Source of the DNA: Novosphingobium mangrovisedimenti
GTDB taxonomy: Bacteria > Pseudomonadota > Alphaproteobacteria > Sphingomonadales > Sphingomonadaceae
Direction: 5' to 3'
Assembly (NCBI RefSeq): GCF_025153475.1
Contig: NZ_JANZXA010000001.1
Location: 372,001 to 436,000, forward strand
Length of the DNA stretch: 64,000 nt
Below the pieces are notes generated by a model. It was given only the letters and a program-made list of their open reading frames with translations. It did no database searches and was not told the DNA's origin. Positions 8,401-20,184 of this stretch are shown piece after piece (the first letter of the stretch is position 1; every line of letters begins with the position of its first letter). Made by a program: the position numbers and the translations under genes.

Positions 8401-8603
8401 TTCCTTGCGGCTGGCCCCCTAGATCGGATTTATGCGGCCATTTGTGAAGGGTTAAAGCGCGCGCGAGCCATCACCATGGCGCCGTTGTGGACCTGCCGGT
8501 AAAAAATTTGCGATTCCCCTCTTGCCGCATCCGAAACCCCCTGCTAGTGGCGCGCCTCCACCCCGGACCTGCCGCTCTCGCAGCAGGCTTCCGAAACGCC
8601 AGA

Positions 8604-8678
8604 GCGGGCGTAGCTCAGGGGTAGAGCACAACCTTGCCAAGGTTGGGGTCGAGGGTTCGAATCCCTTCGCCCGCTCCA
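8604..8678 (+). tRNA. tRNA-Gly (anticodon GCC)
   Basis: The acceptor GCGGGCG pairs with CGCCCGC. The anticodon stem CAACC/GGTTG closes the loop TTGCCAA with anticodon GCC (Gly). The T arm has GGTTCGAATCC, and CCA is encoded at 8676-8678. Confidence 0.95.
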
Positions 8679-8763
8679 GTTTTCCAGACATCGCAGAGAC
8701 TTGGGAAAGACCCTCCGGGGCCTTCCTCGGTGAGCGCCCGCGCAAGGCGTGAAGGTGCGCCGG

Positions 8764-9453
8764 TCAGTAGCCGGCGGCTTCCTCCAGTCCGTCGCGGTCG
8801 AGAATCACGACGGTGCGGCGGGACGGCGCATCGATCAGCCCGCTGGTGCGCAGCTTGGTGATCTGGCGGCTCACCGTCTCGATGGTCAGGCCGAGCACCT
8901 CGGCCATCTCCTGCCGTCCAAACGGCAGGTCGAACGCGATCACGCCGTCTTCGTCGGCCGGTGCGCCGAGGCGGTCCGCCATGTCGAGCAGGAAGGTCGC
9001 CACGCGCTCCACCGCACTTTTCTGGCCGAGCAGGAACATCCACTGGCGCGCATGATCCAGATCCATCAGCGTGCGCTGCAGCAGCTTGTGCTCGAGCGGC
9101 GGATTGTTCTGCGCGACGGCATCGAAGTCCGAGCGCGTGAACGTGCAGACTTCGGCATCGGTCAGGGCGACCACCGATTGCCGGCTCTTCGTGCCGAAGG
9201 GCCTGCCGATGAAGTCGCTGGGATAGGCGATGCCGAGCGTCTGGTCGCGGCCGTCCCAAGTCGAGGCGGACAGCTTGAGAACGCCTTCTATGACGTTGCC
9301 GACGAGCAACGATTCATCGCCTTCCCAGACCAGGGTCTGGCCGCGGCGGACGCTGCGGCGATGGCCATGCCGGCTGAGCTCGGCAATCTTGTCATCGGTC
9401 AGCGAATGGCAGATCGCGCTTTCGCGGACGGCGCACTGTGCACAAGCATCCAT
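8764..9453 (-). CDS. FNR-type oxygen-sensing regulator (FnrL/AadR/FixK group)
   Basis: The 229-residue Crp/Fnr protein begins MDACAQC. Cysteines 4, 7 and 15 near the N-terminus plus a central cysteine in DAEVCTF give the four-ligand set of oxygen-labile [4Fe-4S] FNR proteins (CxxCx7C...C, the alphaproteobacterial spacing). The C-terminal helix-turn-helix RQEMAEVLGLTIETVSRQITKL contains the ExxSR DNA-contact pattern that reads TTGAT half-sites. I chose ATG 9453, with GAAGGA nine bases upstream, over the longer frame from 9522, because it places the cysteine cluster at the extreme N-terminus as in FnrL. It probably activates microaerobic genes; the hydrogenase operon in this window is an obvious but unproven candidate target. 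Confidence 0.92.
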   Translation of the reverse strand: MDACAQCAVRESAICHSLTDDKIAELSRHGHRRSVRRGQTLVWEGDESLLVGNVIEGVLKLSASTWDGRDQTLGIAYPSDFIGRPFGTKSRQSVVALTDAEVCTFTRSDFDAVAQNNPPLEHKLLQRTLMDLDHARQWMFLLGQKSAVERVATFLLDMADRLGAPADEDGVIAFDLPFGRQEMAEVLGLTIETVSRQITKLRTSGLIDAPSRRTVVILDRDGLEEAAGY

Positions 9454-9595
9454 GATTCGGACATCCTTCAAAAGAGGCTGGGGGGGCTTCCGCGATCCAG
9501 GCCCGTGAACGCGTCCCCACACCCCTCCGGCCGCCGCAACGGCGATGCTGCAATTACCATCTGGACATGCAGCCGGCGGGTCATGAGTTCCCTGT

Positions 9596-9619
9596 CCATG
9601 AACTGGATCAAATTCATGG
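9596..9619. promoter_or_regulatory. Inverted repeat upstream of the FNR gene
   Basis: CCATGAA (9596-9602) and TTCATGG (9613-9619) are perfect 7-bp arms around a 10-base spacer that contains GGATCAA, an FNR half-site-like sequence (TTGATCC on the other strand). It lies in the 390-base gap between the divergent FNR and histidine-kinase genes. It could be an operator, but the second FNR half-site is degenerate, so autoregulation by FNR is only a suggestion. Confidence 0.35.
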
Positions 9620-9844
9620 CACCCCTATCGATCATGCCGGGACGGGGCCGCTATCCGCAAAGTACCGGATGGGGCTGTCGCGGAGCAGTGCAAAGGCCAT
9701 GAAAATCGGCACTTAGGGCGGTCAATGCGATTACCTCTGCCCGGCCTCCCCTCTCCGGCCCGCCTCCAACCTCGTACAATACCGGAGTGCCGCAGCAGCA
9801 CTTACGGCCCATTCTCGCGCTGGAGAGCAGGTGGAGCCGCGGCC

Positions 9845-10585
9845 ATGATTCACGCCCGGATGATCGACGACAACCCGACGCCAAGCACAATACGAGGCAC
9901 GTCTCTGCCGGCGCATGCATCCATGCAGCCGCACGCCCCCCTGTTTGACCAGACCGCGACCATACATGAGCTGCGCAACGTTCTCTCGGCCATTGCAACC
10001 GGCTTCCACCTGCTGGAAAACCGGCCCCGCGAAGCCAGGGCATCCTCGATCTGGAAAGGCATGCGAGAGGCTGCAGCGGTCTCCCAGCAGCTTGCTTCGC
10101 AACTCCTCGCCGAGCAGGAAGCCCACGCACGAACCGTGATCGACCTGCGCGAGGCACTGGACCACCTCTCCACGCGCGTCAGGCCCTTTCTCCCGGACAA
10201 CATCTCGCTGAGCATCAGGACATGGCAAGGCGTTCCGCCGATCCTCGCCGCCCCTGAAGAATGCGAGGCGGTACTGCTCCATCTGGTCGACAATGCCATC
10301 GAGGCAATGCCTGACGGCGGCACCCTGACGATCGATGCCAGACCCTCGCGGGGGGACGCGCTCATCGCGGTGGCCGACGACGGCATCGGCATGCGACGCC
10401 AGGGGCGCGAACAGGCCATGTGCCCGTTCTACACGACGAGACCGGAAAGGGACATCGGCCTGGGATTGATGCAGGCCAAGCGCTTCACCGCGCAGCTGGG
10501 CGGGCGTTTCTCGTTCAGGAGCACGCCCGCCAGAGGCAGCGTGTTCGTGCTGCGCCTGCCCGGCGCGCCGCGCAAGGCCGATTGA
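9845..10585 (+). CDS. Short sensor histidine kinase, no obvious sensor domain
   Basis: I use ATG 9845, with GGTGGAG upstream, over a longer frame from 9725. The 246-residue product has a phospho-acceptor helix with IHELRNVLSAIATGFHLLEN (an H-box of HELRN type) and then a HATPase_c domain: DNAIEAM (N box), DDGIGM (G1) and ERDIGLGLMQAKRF (F/G2 region). No membrane span or PAS domain is visible, so it is a soluble kinase that must sense through partners or receive input from another protein. No response regulator is adjacent. It is followed after 44 bases by a small coiled-coil protein gene, possibly co-transcribed. Confidence 0.85.
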   Translation: MIHARMIDDNPTPSTIRGTSLPAHASMQPHAPLFDQTATIHELRNVLSAIATGFHLLENRPREARASSIWKGMREAAAVSQQLASQLLAEQEAHARTVIDLREALDHLSTRVRPFLPDNISLSIRTWQGVPPILAAPEECEAVLLHLVDNAIEAMPDGGTLTIDARPSRGDALIAVADDGIGMRRQGREQAMCPFYTTRPERDIGLGLMQAKRFTAQLGGRFSFRSTPARGSVFVLRLPGAPRKAD

Positions 10586-10629
10586 CCCGGCCGACGAACT
10601 ACCGACCAGACAGACGACGAGGAAAGACA

Positions 10630-10872
10630 ATGACCATGACGGACTGGGACGAGCTGAAAGCCGACGTCGAGCGTTTTCGGGACGAGGCGAGGGTTCAGGC
10701 CCATCTGGCTTCCAAGGATGCCCAGGACCAATGGGCCGAACTGGAAGACAAGTGGCACGAATTCGCCCGGAAGGCGGAACTGGCGAAGAGCGGCGAAGGC
10801 ATCCGCTCCGCGATCGAGGTTCTCGGCGACGAACTGAAGCAGGCCTACGAACGCATCAAGAAATCGGTCTGA
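10630..10872 (+). CDS. Small charged coiled-coil protein
   Basis: The 80-residue protein starts at ATG 10630 after a good GAGGAAAG site. It is almost entirely helical and rich in Glu, Lys, Asp and Ala (for example WDELKADVERFRDEARVQ, WHEFARKAELAKSGEG), with heptad-like spacing. No cysteines, signal peptide or membrane span are present. Small proteins like this in alphaproteobacteria are often stress-induced or bind larger partners; I do not recognise a named family. It follows the histidine kinase closely and may be co-transcribed with it. Confidence 0.75.
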   Translation: MTMTDWDELKADVERFRDEARVQAHLASKDAQDQWAELEDKWHEFARKAELAKSGEGIRSAIEVLGDELKQAYERIKKSV

Positions 10873-10936
10873 GGGATGGCGCGATACCGATCATTCCGGA
10901 CTTGCCGCCGGGCGGTTCGCGCTTAATCCTCCTGCC

Positions 10937-12145
10937 ATGACCAGATCGACAGGAACACCCGGAGCCGGCGGGACGCGGCAGCATGGCGAAATGCCGCCGC
11001 TTTCCAGCAACATCACAAGGCATGCGCCGACCGCCATGGGGCGCCGCTGGTCGTTCCCGATCGGGACGATCGCGGGCACGGTCATTCGCATCCACTACAC
11101 CTTCCTCATCCTGTTCGCCTGGATCGGGGTGGCGGGATGGGCCGCGTCGGGACCGACAGCCGCGCTCCATACGCTCACCTTCTTCGCGCTGCTGTTCCTT
11201 TGCGTGGTCCTGCACGAGTTCGGGCACATTTTCGCCGCCCGCCGGTTCGGTGTGCGCACGCCGGAAGTGGTTCTACTGCCGATCGGCGGCGTTTCACGCA
11301 TGGAGCGGATTCCGGAGGAGCCGCAGGCCGAATTCGTCATCGCCATAGCGGGTCCCGCAGTCACGCTGGTCATCGCGCTTGTGCTGATCCTGGCACTGGG
11401 CGGACTGCCGGCTCCCGAAGCCGTCGCGCAGGACTTCACGCTCCACGGACTGATCGTGCAGCTGGCCTTCGCCAATCTGGTGCTGTTCGTCTTCAACCTG
11501 ATCCCGGCCTTCCCGCTCGACGGTGGCCGCGTCCTGCGGGCCGGGCTTGCCGCCACGCTCGGACATACCCGCGGCACGCGCGTCGCCGCGCAAATCGGCC
11601 AGGCCGCGGCATTCCTGCTCGGGCTTGCGGGCCTGTTCGGCGGGAACATGATCCTCGTTCTGGTGGCGGTGTTCATCTATCTCGCCGCCGGCTCCGAGAA
11701 CGGCATCGCGCAATTGCACGGCATCACCAGCGGCAAGCCCGCCAGCGCATCGATGATTTCGAGCTTCGTTTCGCTGCAGGCCAACGATCCCGTGCGCGAG
11801 GCCGCGAATGCGCTGATCCACACCGAGCAGCGCGAATTTCCGGTGGTCGACGACCAGGGCCGTCTCGAAGGGCTGCTCACACGCGACGGGATCGTGCAGG
11901 CACTCGTGACCAAGGGGCCGGAAAGCCCGATCGCCGACGTCATGCGCCGGGACATCGCCGCCGTCAGCCGCTGGACGCTCATGGACGACATCGTGTCGCT
12001 CCTGACCGAAGGCGCGCCCGCCGTCGGCGTCGTCGACGACCATGGCCGCTGCCTGGGGTACATCACCTGGGAAAACCTGATGGAAGAGCTGATGATCTCA
12101 CGCGCCCTCGATCAGCGCCGCGCCCGGACGTCTGCTGCACGCTAA
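10937..12145 (+). CDS. Site-2 protease-like membrane metalloprotease with CBS domains
   Basis: The protein is a peptidase M50 (S2P) of the CBS-containing class. Transmembrane segments around residues 52-70 and 78-92 lead into the zinc motif HEFGH (93-97). A further membrane segment precedes NLIPAFPLDGGRVLRAG, which supplies the third zinc ligand Asp. Residues about 265-395 form two CBS repeats (QREFPVVDDQGRLEGLLTRDG and AVGVVDDHGRCLGYITWENL). Such enzymes cleave membrane-embedded substrates, with CBS domains thought to sense nucleotides. The 402-residue length assumes ATG 10937; ATG 11036 (MGRRWSFPIG) resembles the usual family start, and neither has a convincing ribosome site. It is on its own between neighbouring operons. 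Confidence 0.88.
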   Translation: MTRSTGTPGAGGTRQHGEMPPLSSNITRHAPTAMGRRWSFPIGTIAGTVIRIHYTFLILFAWIGVAGWAASGPTAALHTLTFFALLFLCVVLHEFGHIFAARRFGVRTPEVVLLPIGGVSRMERIPEEPQAEFVIAIAGPAVTLVIALVLILALGGLPAPEAVAQDFTLHGLIVQLAFANLVLFVFNLIPAFPLDGGRVLRAGLAATLGHTRGTRVAAQIGQAAAFLLGLAGLFGGNMILVLVAVFIYLAAGSENGIAQLHGITSGKPASASMISSFVSLQANDPVREAANALIHTEQREFPVVDDQGRLEGLLTRDGIVQALVTKGPESPIADVMRRDIAAVSRWTLMDDIVSLLTEGAPAVGVVDDHGRCLGYITWENLMEELMISRALDQRRARTSAAR

Positions 12146-12328
12146 GCGCCGCGGCCTCCGGTACATTCCTTATTCGGCGGGTTTTGCGGCGCCGCTAGGC
12201 TCTTCATTGACTCGCCGCAATGGACGGAGTCGGAAACCGGCCTAGCCGTCCGCAGAAGACGGTGCGGTCCTGCAACCGCTGCCATGTCGACGCGTTTCGT
12301 CACGCACTGCCGCGAGAGAGGGAGAAGG

Positions 12329-14121
<1,793 letters not shown>

Positions 14122-14125
<4 letters not shown>

Positions 14126-15108
14126 CCGGAAAGCTCAAGATCGGAAAGGAACACGGGCAGCGTCTGTTCCGCGAGATGCTGCGCATCCGGCGTTTCGAAT
14201 CGAAATGCGCGCAGCTCTATCAGGCCGAAAAGATCAGGGGCTTTCTCCATCTCTACGATGGCGAGGAGGCCGTGGCCGTGGGCGTGATGCAGGCACTGCA
14301 ACCCGAGGACGCCGTCGTTGCCACCTACCGCGAGCATGGCCATGCCCTGGCGCGCGGGATCGCGATGGAGCCCATCATGGCCGAGATGTTCGGCAAGGTG
14401 GAAGGCTGCAGCCGGGGCCGAGGCGGTTCGATGCACTTGTTCGACCGCGCGACCCGGTTCCTCGGCGGCAACGCCATTGTCGGCGGCGGGCTGCCGCTGG
14501 CCGTGGGCACGGCGCTCGCCGACAAGAGCCTGCGCCCCGGCGCGATCACCACCTGCTTCTTCGGCGAGGGCGCGGCGGGCGAAGGCGAATTTCACGAGAG
14601 CATGAACCTTGCCGCCTTGTGGAAGCTGCCCGTGCTCTTCGTGTGCGAGAACAATCTCTATGCCATGGGCGTCCCGCTCGAAGTGGCCGAGGCCGATACC
14701 GAGATCTTTCACAAGGCCAAGGCCTACGGGATCGAGGGCGAACAGGTCGACGGCATGAACCCGGTCGCCGTGGAGATCGCCGCGCAGCGCGCCGCCGAGG
14801 CGATCCGGGCGGGCAAGGGCCCCTATTTCCTCGAATGCCGAACCTACCGTTTCCGCGCCCATTCGATGTTCGATTCCCAGCAATACCGCACGCGCGAGGA
14901 AATCGAGCAGTGGAAGGAGCGCGATCCCCTCTCCCACATGCAGCAATGGCTCACCGACGCGCACCTGATGACGGCCGAGGAACTGGCGGCGATCGAGGCG
15001 CAGGTGGATGAGGAGATCGAAAAAGCGGTCGCCTTCGCCGAGGCCGGAACATGGGAAAGCGTGGAGGATCTCGAACGCTTCGTGACGATGGACGAGGTGC
15101 CACAATGA
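14122..15108 (+). CDS. 2-oxoacid (pyruvate/acetoin-type) dehydrogenase E1 alpha
   Basis: The 328-residue protein is the alpha chain of a heterotetrameric thiamine-diphosphate E1: [18 protein letters not shown] at the N-terminus, [12 protein letters not shown], and the ThDP/Mg motif [31 protein letters not shown]. The phosphorylation-loop region [13 protein letters not shown] matches PDH/acetoin E1 alpha proteins. It decarboxylates a 2-oxoacid, or cleaves acetoin, with E1 beta and passes the acyl group to the lipoyl domain of E2. Both neighbours overlap by ATGA, which fits stoichiometric, coupled translation. The sequence alone does not separate pyruvate from acetoin as substrate; the linked acetyl-CoA synthetase would fit either. 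Confidence 0.92.
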
Positions 15109-16100
15109 GCGATCCGGCCCCCACCCGCATGACCTATCGCGAGGCCTGCAAACAGGCGATCCGCGATGCGCTCAACGCCGATCCCAACTGCTTCGTGATG
15201 GGCGAGGACGTCGGCCGCTACGGCGGCTGCTACGCCGTGACCAAGGGCCTGCTGGAAGAATTCGGACTCGAACGGATCCGCGACACGCCGCTGGCCGAAA
15301 GCGTCATCGCCGGGGCCGGGATCGGCGCGGCGATCGGCGGCATGCGTCCGATCGTCGAGATCATGACCTGCAATTTCAGCCTGCTGGCGCTCGACCAGAT
15401 CGTCAACAATGCCGCCAGCATCCCGCACATGTCGGGCGGGCAGTTCGCCGTGCCGGTGGTGATCCGCATGGCAACCGGCGGCGGCCGCCAGCTTGCCGCG
15501 CAGCATTCGCACAGCCTCGAAGGCTGGTACGCGCACATCCCCGGGATCAAGGTGCTCGCCCCCGGCACGGTCGAGGACGCGCGGCACATGCTGGCCGCCG
15601 CGCTCGCCGATCCGAACCCGGTGCTGATCTTCGAACACGTCATGCTCTACAACGAGGAAGGCGATCTCGATCCGGCGGTGGATGCGGTCGACATCTCCTC
15701 GGCCAAGGTGCGCCGGGACGGCAAGGACGTGACGATCCTGACCTACGGAGGCTCGCTGCCCAAGGCGCTGGAAGCCGCCGAAGAACTGGCCAGGGACGGC
15801 ATCGCGGCCGAAGTGGTCGACTTGCGCGTGCTGCGCCCGCTCGACGATGCGACGATCTTCGCATCGGTCATGCGGACGCGGCGCTGCGTCATCGTCGATG
15901 AAGGCTGGCGCAGCGGCTCGCTCTCCGCGGAGATCGCCGCGCGGCTGGCCGACGAACTGTTCTTCGAGCTCGATGCCCCGGTCCGGCGCGTGTGCACGCG
16001 CGAGGTTCCGGTTCCCTACGCGGCGCACCTTGAAGCAGAGGCTCTGCCGCAAGTGGCCGACATTGTCACCGCCGCGCGCAGGCTGGCGAAGCCGCAATGA
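15105..16100 (+). CDS. 2-oxoacid (pyruvate/acetoin-type) dehydrogenase E1 beta
   Basis: The start is the ATG within the ATGA overlap (15105); a longer upstream frame lies inside the alpha gene. The 331 residues show the beta-chain motifs [58 protein letters not shown] and [15 protein letters not shown], and a C-terminal transketolase domain with [16 protein letters not shown] and the VDEGWRSGS segment. There is no N-terminal lipoyl domain, unlike the PdhB of many alphaproteobacteria. That argues that this is a second, specialised complex rather than the housekeeping PDH. Confidence 0.92.
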   Translation: MSDPAPTRMTYREACKQAIRDALNADPNCFVMGEDVGRYGGCYAVTKGLLEEFGLERIRDTPLAESVIAGAGIGAAIGGMRPIVEIMTCNFSLLALDQIVNNAASIPHMSGGQFAVPVVIRMATGGGRQLAAQHSHSLEGWYAHIPGIKVLAPGTVEDARHMLAAALADPNPVLIFEHVMLYNEEGDLDPAVDAVDISSAKVRRDGKDVTILTYGGSLPKALEAAEELARDGIAAEVVDLRVLRPLDDATIFASVMRTRRCVIVDEGWRSGSLSAEIAARLADELFFELDAPVRRVCTREVPVPYAAHLEAEALPQVADIVTAARRLAKPQ

Positions 16101-17272
16101 GCGATTTCACCATGCCGTCGCTGGGCGCCGACATGGAGCGCGGCACGCTGGTCGAATGGCTGGTGAAGCCCGGTAGCAAGGTGCGCAGTGGTGACATCAT
16201 CGCCGTGGTCGAAACGCACAAGGGCGCCATCGACGTCGAGATATTCGAGGACGCCACTGTCTCCGAAATCTGCGCCCATGAAGGCGAGACCGTGCCCGTG
16301 GGCGGCCTGCTCGCGCGGCTCGAAGCCGAGGGCGGAAAGGCTGCACCGTTACTGCCAGCCACCAAGCCGGAACCTGCCCCGGCTGCAGCCAAAGCGGCGC
16401 CCGAACCGACCTTCACCATCACGCGCACCGGCCGCACCAAGGTCTCTCCCGCCGCGCGGCGCCTTGCCGCGCAGATCGGCATTGATCCCGAGACATTGAC
16501 CGGAACGGGCGTCGACGGCTCGGTCTCACTTGCCGATGTCGAACTTGCCCGTGCGAGCGCGGCGAAGCCCGCCCCCGCGGCCAAAGCCGCCCGCAAGCGC
16601 GGCTTCGACCCGGTCGAGATGCGCCGCGGCATTGCCCTTGCCATGGCGCGTTCCAAGCGGGAGATCCCGCACTACTACCTGTCCAGCACGGTCGACATGG
16701 GCCCCACGCTCGACTGGCTTGCCCGCTTCAACGAAGCCCGCCCGCCGACCGAGCGCATGCTGGCCGCCGTGCCCCTGATCAAGGCGACCGCGCTGGCCCT
16801 GCGCAAGCATCCGCAGCTCAACGGCTTCTGGCAGGACGATGCCTTCCAGCCCGGCGCGGGCGTGCACATCGGCTGGGCCATTTCGCTGCGCGGCGGCGGG
16901 CTGGTCTCGCCTGCAATCCACGATGCGGACACGCTCGCCCTGCCCGACCTGATGGACAAACTGCGCGATCTGGTCGCGCGAGCGCGCAGCGGGGGCCTCC
17001 GCAGTTCGGAACTGATGGACGCCACCGTCACCATCACCAGCCTGGGCGAGCGCGGCGCCGACAATGTCGCGGCCATCATCTATCCGCCGCAAGTCGCGAT
17101 CGTCGGCTTCGGCCGCATCCGCGAGCGGCCTTGGATCGTCGATGGCAAGGTCGCGGCGCGCCCGCTCGTCGACGTGACACTGGCCGCCGATCACCGGGCC
17201 AGCGACGGCCACACCGGGGGCCTCTTGCTCTCCACCATCGAACAATTGCTGCAGGAACCAGAGACGCTGTGA
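16097..17272 (+). CDS. Dihydrolipoamide acyltransferase E2 of the same complex
   Basis: The 391-residue protein carries one N-terminal lipoyl domain (residues 1-78, ETHKGAI with the lipoylated lysine at 42). An alanine/proline-rich linker leads to a peripheral-subunit-binding domain ([15 protein letters not shown]... around 115-150) and then the acyltransferase domain from about 170, ending with the catalytic DHRASDG. It moves the acyl group from E1 to CoA. The subunit-binding domain implies an E3 partner, but no lipoamide dehydrogenase gene lies nearby, so E3 must come from elsewhere. It is GTGA-coupled to an acyl carrier protein gene, which is unusual for E2. Confidence 0.92.
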   Translation: MSDFTMPSLGADMERGTLVEWLVKPGSKVRSGDIIAVVETHKGAIDVEIFEDATVSEICAHEGETVPVGGLLARLEAEGGKAAPLLPATKPEPAPAAAKAAPEPTFTITRTGRTKVSPAARRLAAQIGIDPETLTGTGVDGSVSLADVELARASAAKPAPAAKAARKRGFDPVEMRRGIALAMARSKREIPHYYLSSTVDMGPTLDWLARFNEARPPTERMLAAVPLIKATALALRKHPQLNGFWQDDAFQPGAGVHIGWAISLRGGGLVSPAIHDADTLALPDLMDKLRDLVARARSGGLRSSELMDATVTITSLGERGADNVAAIIYPPQVAIVGFGRIRERPWIVDGKVAARPLVDVTLAADHRASDGHTGGLLLSTIEQLLQEPETL

Positions 17273-17514
17273 CCAAAGATGAAATCCGCAAGCTCGCGAT
17301 CGACATCCTCGGCGGCATTGCCCCCGAAGCGGACTTCGACATGCTCGAAGACGACGAGGAACTGCGCGAGGCGCTCGATCTCGATTCGATGGATTTCCTC
17401 AACTTCATCACCGGTCTGCACAAAGCCACCGGGGCCGACATTCCCGAGGCCGACTATGCCCAACTTTCCAGCCTGCAGGACGTGGTTGCCTATCTGACTG
17501 CAAAGACTGCATAA
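17269..17514 (+). CDS. Acyl carrier protein
   Basis: The 81-residue acidic helical protein starts at GTG 17269 inside the E2 stop (GTGA overlap). It has the phosphopantetheine site LDLDSMDFLNF with Ser40, helix-2 flanking residues typical of carrier proteins, and a C-terminal LSSLQDVVAYL helix. It differs from the fatty-acid AcpP consensus (DSLDTVE), so it is a dedicated carrier. Its translational coupling to E2 suggests that it receives or supplies an acyl group in the same pathway. No ketosynthase, thioesterase or phosphopantetheinyl transferase is nearby. The acyl group carried is unknown. Confidence 0.88.
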   Translation: MTKDEIRKLAIDILGGIAPEADFDMLEDDEELREALDLDSMDFLNFITGLHKATGADIPEADYAQLSSLQDVVAYLTAKTA

Positions 17515-17607
17515 TCCCATCGTGCCGCTGCCAACGGCAAGCCCCCTTTCCAGACCGCGTTCGCTCCTTCTCTCCCCCCAGCCTGACGGCAAATACGGAC
17601 GAAACCC

Positions 17608-19992
17608 ATGACCAAGACTTCCCCTTCCGTTCTCTGGTTCGAAGACATCGCCATCGCCGACGTTCCGATCGTCGGCGGCAAGAATGCATCGCTGGGCGAA
17701 ATGGTCCGCGAACTGGGCAGCAAGGGCGTGCGCGTTCCCACCGGCTTTGCGACCACCTCCGCCGCCTACCGCAACTTCATCGCCGAAAACGGCATCGAGC
17801 CCGATATCCGCGAGGACATCCGCCGCTACAAGGCCGGCGAGGCCACTCTGCAGGAAGCCGGAAGCGCCGTGCGCGAGCGCATTCTGGCAAGCCGGATCCA
17901 CGATGCCCTCGCGAACGAGATCCGCGCCGCCTACGACACGCTCTCGCAGCGCCTCGGCGTGCAGGACCCGGCTGTGGCCGTACGCAGCAGCGCGACCGCC
18001 GAGGACCTGCCCGACGCCAGCTTCGCCGGCCAGCAGGAAACCTTCCTCAACGTGCGCGGTCACCGCGCCCTGCTCGATGCTTGCACGCGCTGCTTCGCCT
18101 CGCTCTTCACCGACCGCGCGATCAGCTACCGCGAGGCCAAGGGCTTCGACCATTTCGAGGTCGCGCTGTCGATCGGCATCCAGCAGATGGTCCGCTCCGA
18201 CCTTGCCGGATCGGGCGTGATCTTCACGCTCGATACCGAAACCGGCTTTCCCGATGTCGCCGTGATCAGCGCCGCATGGGGCCTCGGCGAAACGGTCGTG
18301 CAGGGCATGGTCGATCCCGACAAGTACGTCGTCTTCAAGCCGCTGCTGGATGACAGGAGCACGCAGCCGATCATCGAAAAGGCCTGCGGCGCCAAGGCGA
18401 CCAAGATGATCTATGCCGAGGGCGGCTCCAAGCGCACCCAGCTTGTCGAGACCACGCAGGCCGAACAGCGCGCCTTCGTCCTGCCCGATGACGATGTCCT
18501 CGAACTCGGCCGCTGGGCCGTGATCGTCGAGCAGCACTATGGCCGCCCGATGGATCTCGAATGGGCCAAGGACGGCGAGACCGGCCTGCTCTATCTGGTG
18601 CAGGCGCGCCCGGAGACGGTGCAGTCTGGCAGCAGCCGCACCAGCTTCCGCACTTACCGCCTGAAGGAAAAGGGAACCCCGATCCTTACCGGCGCGGCGA
18701 TCGGCAGCGCGATTGCCTCGGGCCGGGCCTGCGTGATCCGCGACGTGGCCGACATCGGCAATTTCGTCGACGGCGCGATCCTCGTCACCGGCAATACCGA
18801 CCCCGACTGGGTGCCGGTGATGAAGCGCGCGGCCGGGATCGTCACCGATCACGGCGGCAACACCAGCCACGCCGCCATCGTCAGCCGCGAACTGGGCGTG
18901 CCCGCCGTCGTCGGCACCGGCACGGCGACCGAGGTGCTGAAAGACGGGGAGGACATCACCCTGTCCTGCGCGGGCAGCGAGACCGGGCTGATCTACGACG
19001 GGCTGCTCGATTTCGAGAGCGAGGAGATCAATCTCGACACGCTGCCCGAGACCCGCACCGGCGTGATGGTGAACATCGCCGATCCCTCCGCCGCGTTCCA
19101 GTGGTGGCGCCTGCCCGCCAAGGGCGTGGGGCTCGCCCGCATGGAATTCATCATCAACAACCTGATCAAGGTCCACCCGATGGCGCTGCTCCACCCCGAG
19201 CGGATCGACCCGGAAGAGCGCAAGGTGATCCGCGATCTGGCGCAGGGCTATGCCTCGCCCGCGGACTTCTTCGTCGAGACGCTGGCGCGCGGCATCGCCA
19301 AGCTGGCGACGCCCTATCATCCGCACCCCGCCATCGTGCGCCTCAGCGACTTCAAGACCAACGAATATGCCCACCTCATCGGCGGCAGCGCCTTCGAGCC
19401 CGAAGAGGAAAACCCGATGATCGGGTTCCGCGGCGCCTCGCGCTATTACGACGAACGCTACCGCGAAGGCTTCGCGCTCGAATGCCGCGCGCTGAAACGC
19501 GTGCGCGAGGAACTGGGCTTTACCAACGTGGTGATCATGGTGCCCTTCTGCCGCACCACCGCCGAAGCCGACCGCGTGCTCGAAACCATGGCCGAATACG
19601 GGTTGAAACGCGGCGAGAACGGGTTGCAGATCTACATGATGTGCGAGATCCCGGCGAACGTCGTCCTCGGCGAGGAATTCGCCAAGCGCTTCGACGGTTT
19701 CTCGATCGGCTCGAACGACCTCACCCAGCTAACCCTCGGCATCGACCGCGATTCCGACATTCTCGCCGGCCTGTTCGACGAGCGGAACGAGGCGGTCGAA
19801 CGCATGATCGCGCAGGCCATCGAAAAGGCCCACGCAGGCGGCATCAAGATCGGCATCTGCGGCCAGGCCCCCAGCAACTACCCCGAGTTCGCCGCCTTCC
19901 TCGTCGAAGAAGGGATCGACACGATCTCGCTCAACCCGGACAGCTTCGTGCGGACCATCGGCAGCATTGCCGAGGCGGAAAAGGCATCGTGA
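17608..19992 (+). CDS. ppsA: Phosphoenolpyruvate synthase
   Basis: The 794-residue protein has the full PPS layout. The ATP-grasp N-terminal domain (GGKNASLGEMVRELGSKGVRVPTGFATT, SSATAEDLPDASFAGQQETFLN) is followed by the swivelling phosphohistidine domain GGNTSHAAIVSRELGVPAVVG and the C-terminal PEP-binding TIM barrel (MVPFCRTTAEADRV, GSNDLTQLTLGIDRD, GICGQAPSNYPEF). It converts pyruvate, ATP and water to PEP, AMP and phosphate, the first gluconeogenic step from pyruvate. It lies 93 bases after the carrier-protein gene and is probably part of the same operon. That links pyruvate use or formation by the E1/E2 complex with carbon flow to sugars. Confidence 0.95.
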   Translation: MTKTSPSVLWFEDIAIADVPIVGGKNASLGEMVRELGSKGVRVPTGFATTSAAYRNFIAENGIEPDIREDIRRYKAGEATLQEAGSAVRERILASRIHDALANEIRAAYDTLSQRLGVQDPAVAVRSSATAEDLPDASFAGQQETFLNVRGHRALLDACTRCFASLFTDRAISYREAKGFDHFEVALSIGIQQMVRSDLAGSGVIFTLDTETGFPDVAVISAAWGLGETVVQGMVDPDKYVVFKPLLDDRSTQPIIEKACGAKATKMIYAEGGSKRTQLVETTQAEQRAFVLPDDDVLELGRWAVIVEQHYGRPMDLEWAKDGETGLLYLVQARPETVQSGSSRTSFRTYRLKEKGTPILTGAAIGSAIASGRACVIRDVADIGNFVDGAILVTGNTDPDWVPVMKRAAGIVTDHGGNTSHAAIVSRELGVPAVVGTGTATEVLKDGEDITLSCAGSETGLIYDGLLDFESEEINLDTLPETRTGVMVNIADPSAAFQWWRLPAKGVGLARMEFIINNLIKVHPMALLHPERIDPEERKVIRDLAQGYASPADFFVETLARGIAKLATPYHPHPAIVRLSDFKTNEYAHLIGGSAFEPEEENPMIGFRGASRYYDERYREGFALECRALKRVREELGFTNVVIMVPFCRTTAEADRVLETMAEYGLKRGENGLQIYMMCEIPANVVLGEEFAKRFDGFSIGSNDLTQLTLGIDRDSDILAGLFDERNEAVERMIAQAIEKAHAGGIKIGICGQAPSNYPEFAAFLVEEGIDTISLNPDSFVRTIGSIAEAEKAS

Positions 19993-20023
19993 GGCGATAG
20001 ACAGTGACCGTTCTACCCTGAAT

Positions 20024-20106
20024 CGTCATTGCGAGGCCCGCAGGGCCGCGGCAATCCAGAGCGTCGTGACCCCGCCCTGGATTGCTTCGCTTCGCTCGCA
20101 ATGACG
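20024..20106. repeat. REP-like palindromic repeat
   Basis: The outer arms CGTCATTGCGAG (20024-20035) and CTCGCAATGACG (20095-20106) are perfect inverted repeats of 12 bp. Inside them GCAATCCAG (20051-20059) pairs with CTGGATTGC (20077-20085). Together they form a long hairpin 32 bases after the PEP synthase stop. This CGTCATTGCGAG...GCAATCCA pattern resembles a family of intergenic repeats seen in many proteobacterial genomes. It may also protect or end the upstream transcript. Confidence 0.8.
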
Positions 20107-20184
20107 AACAGTTCATTCAAAAGTGATCATGCGCCAGGCGGTAACCGACTGGAACGCCAGCCACTCTCGCCACAAACCTCCCGT

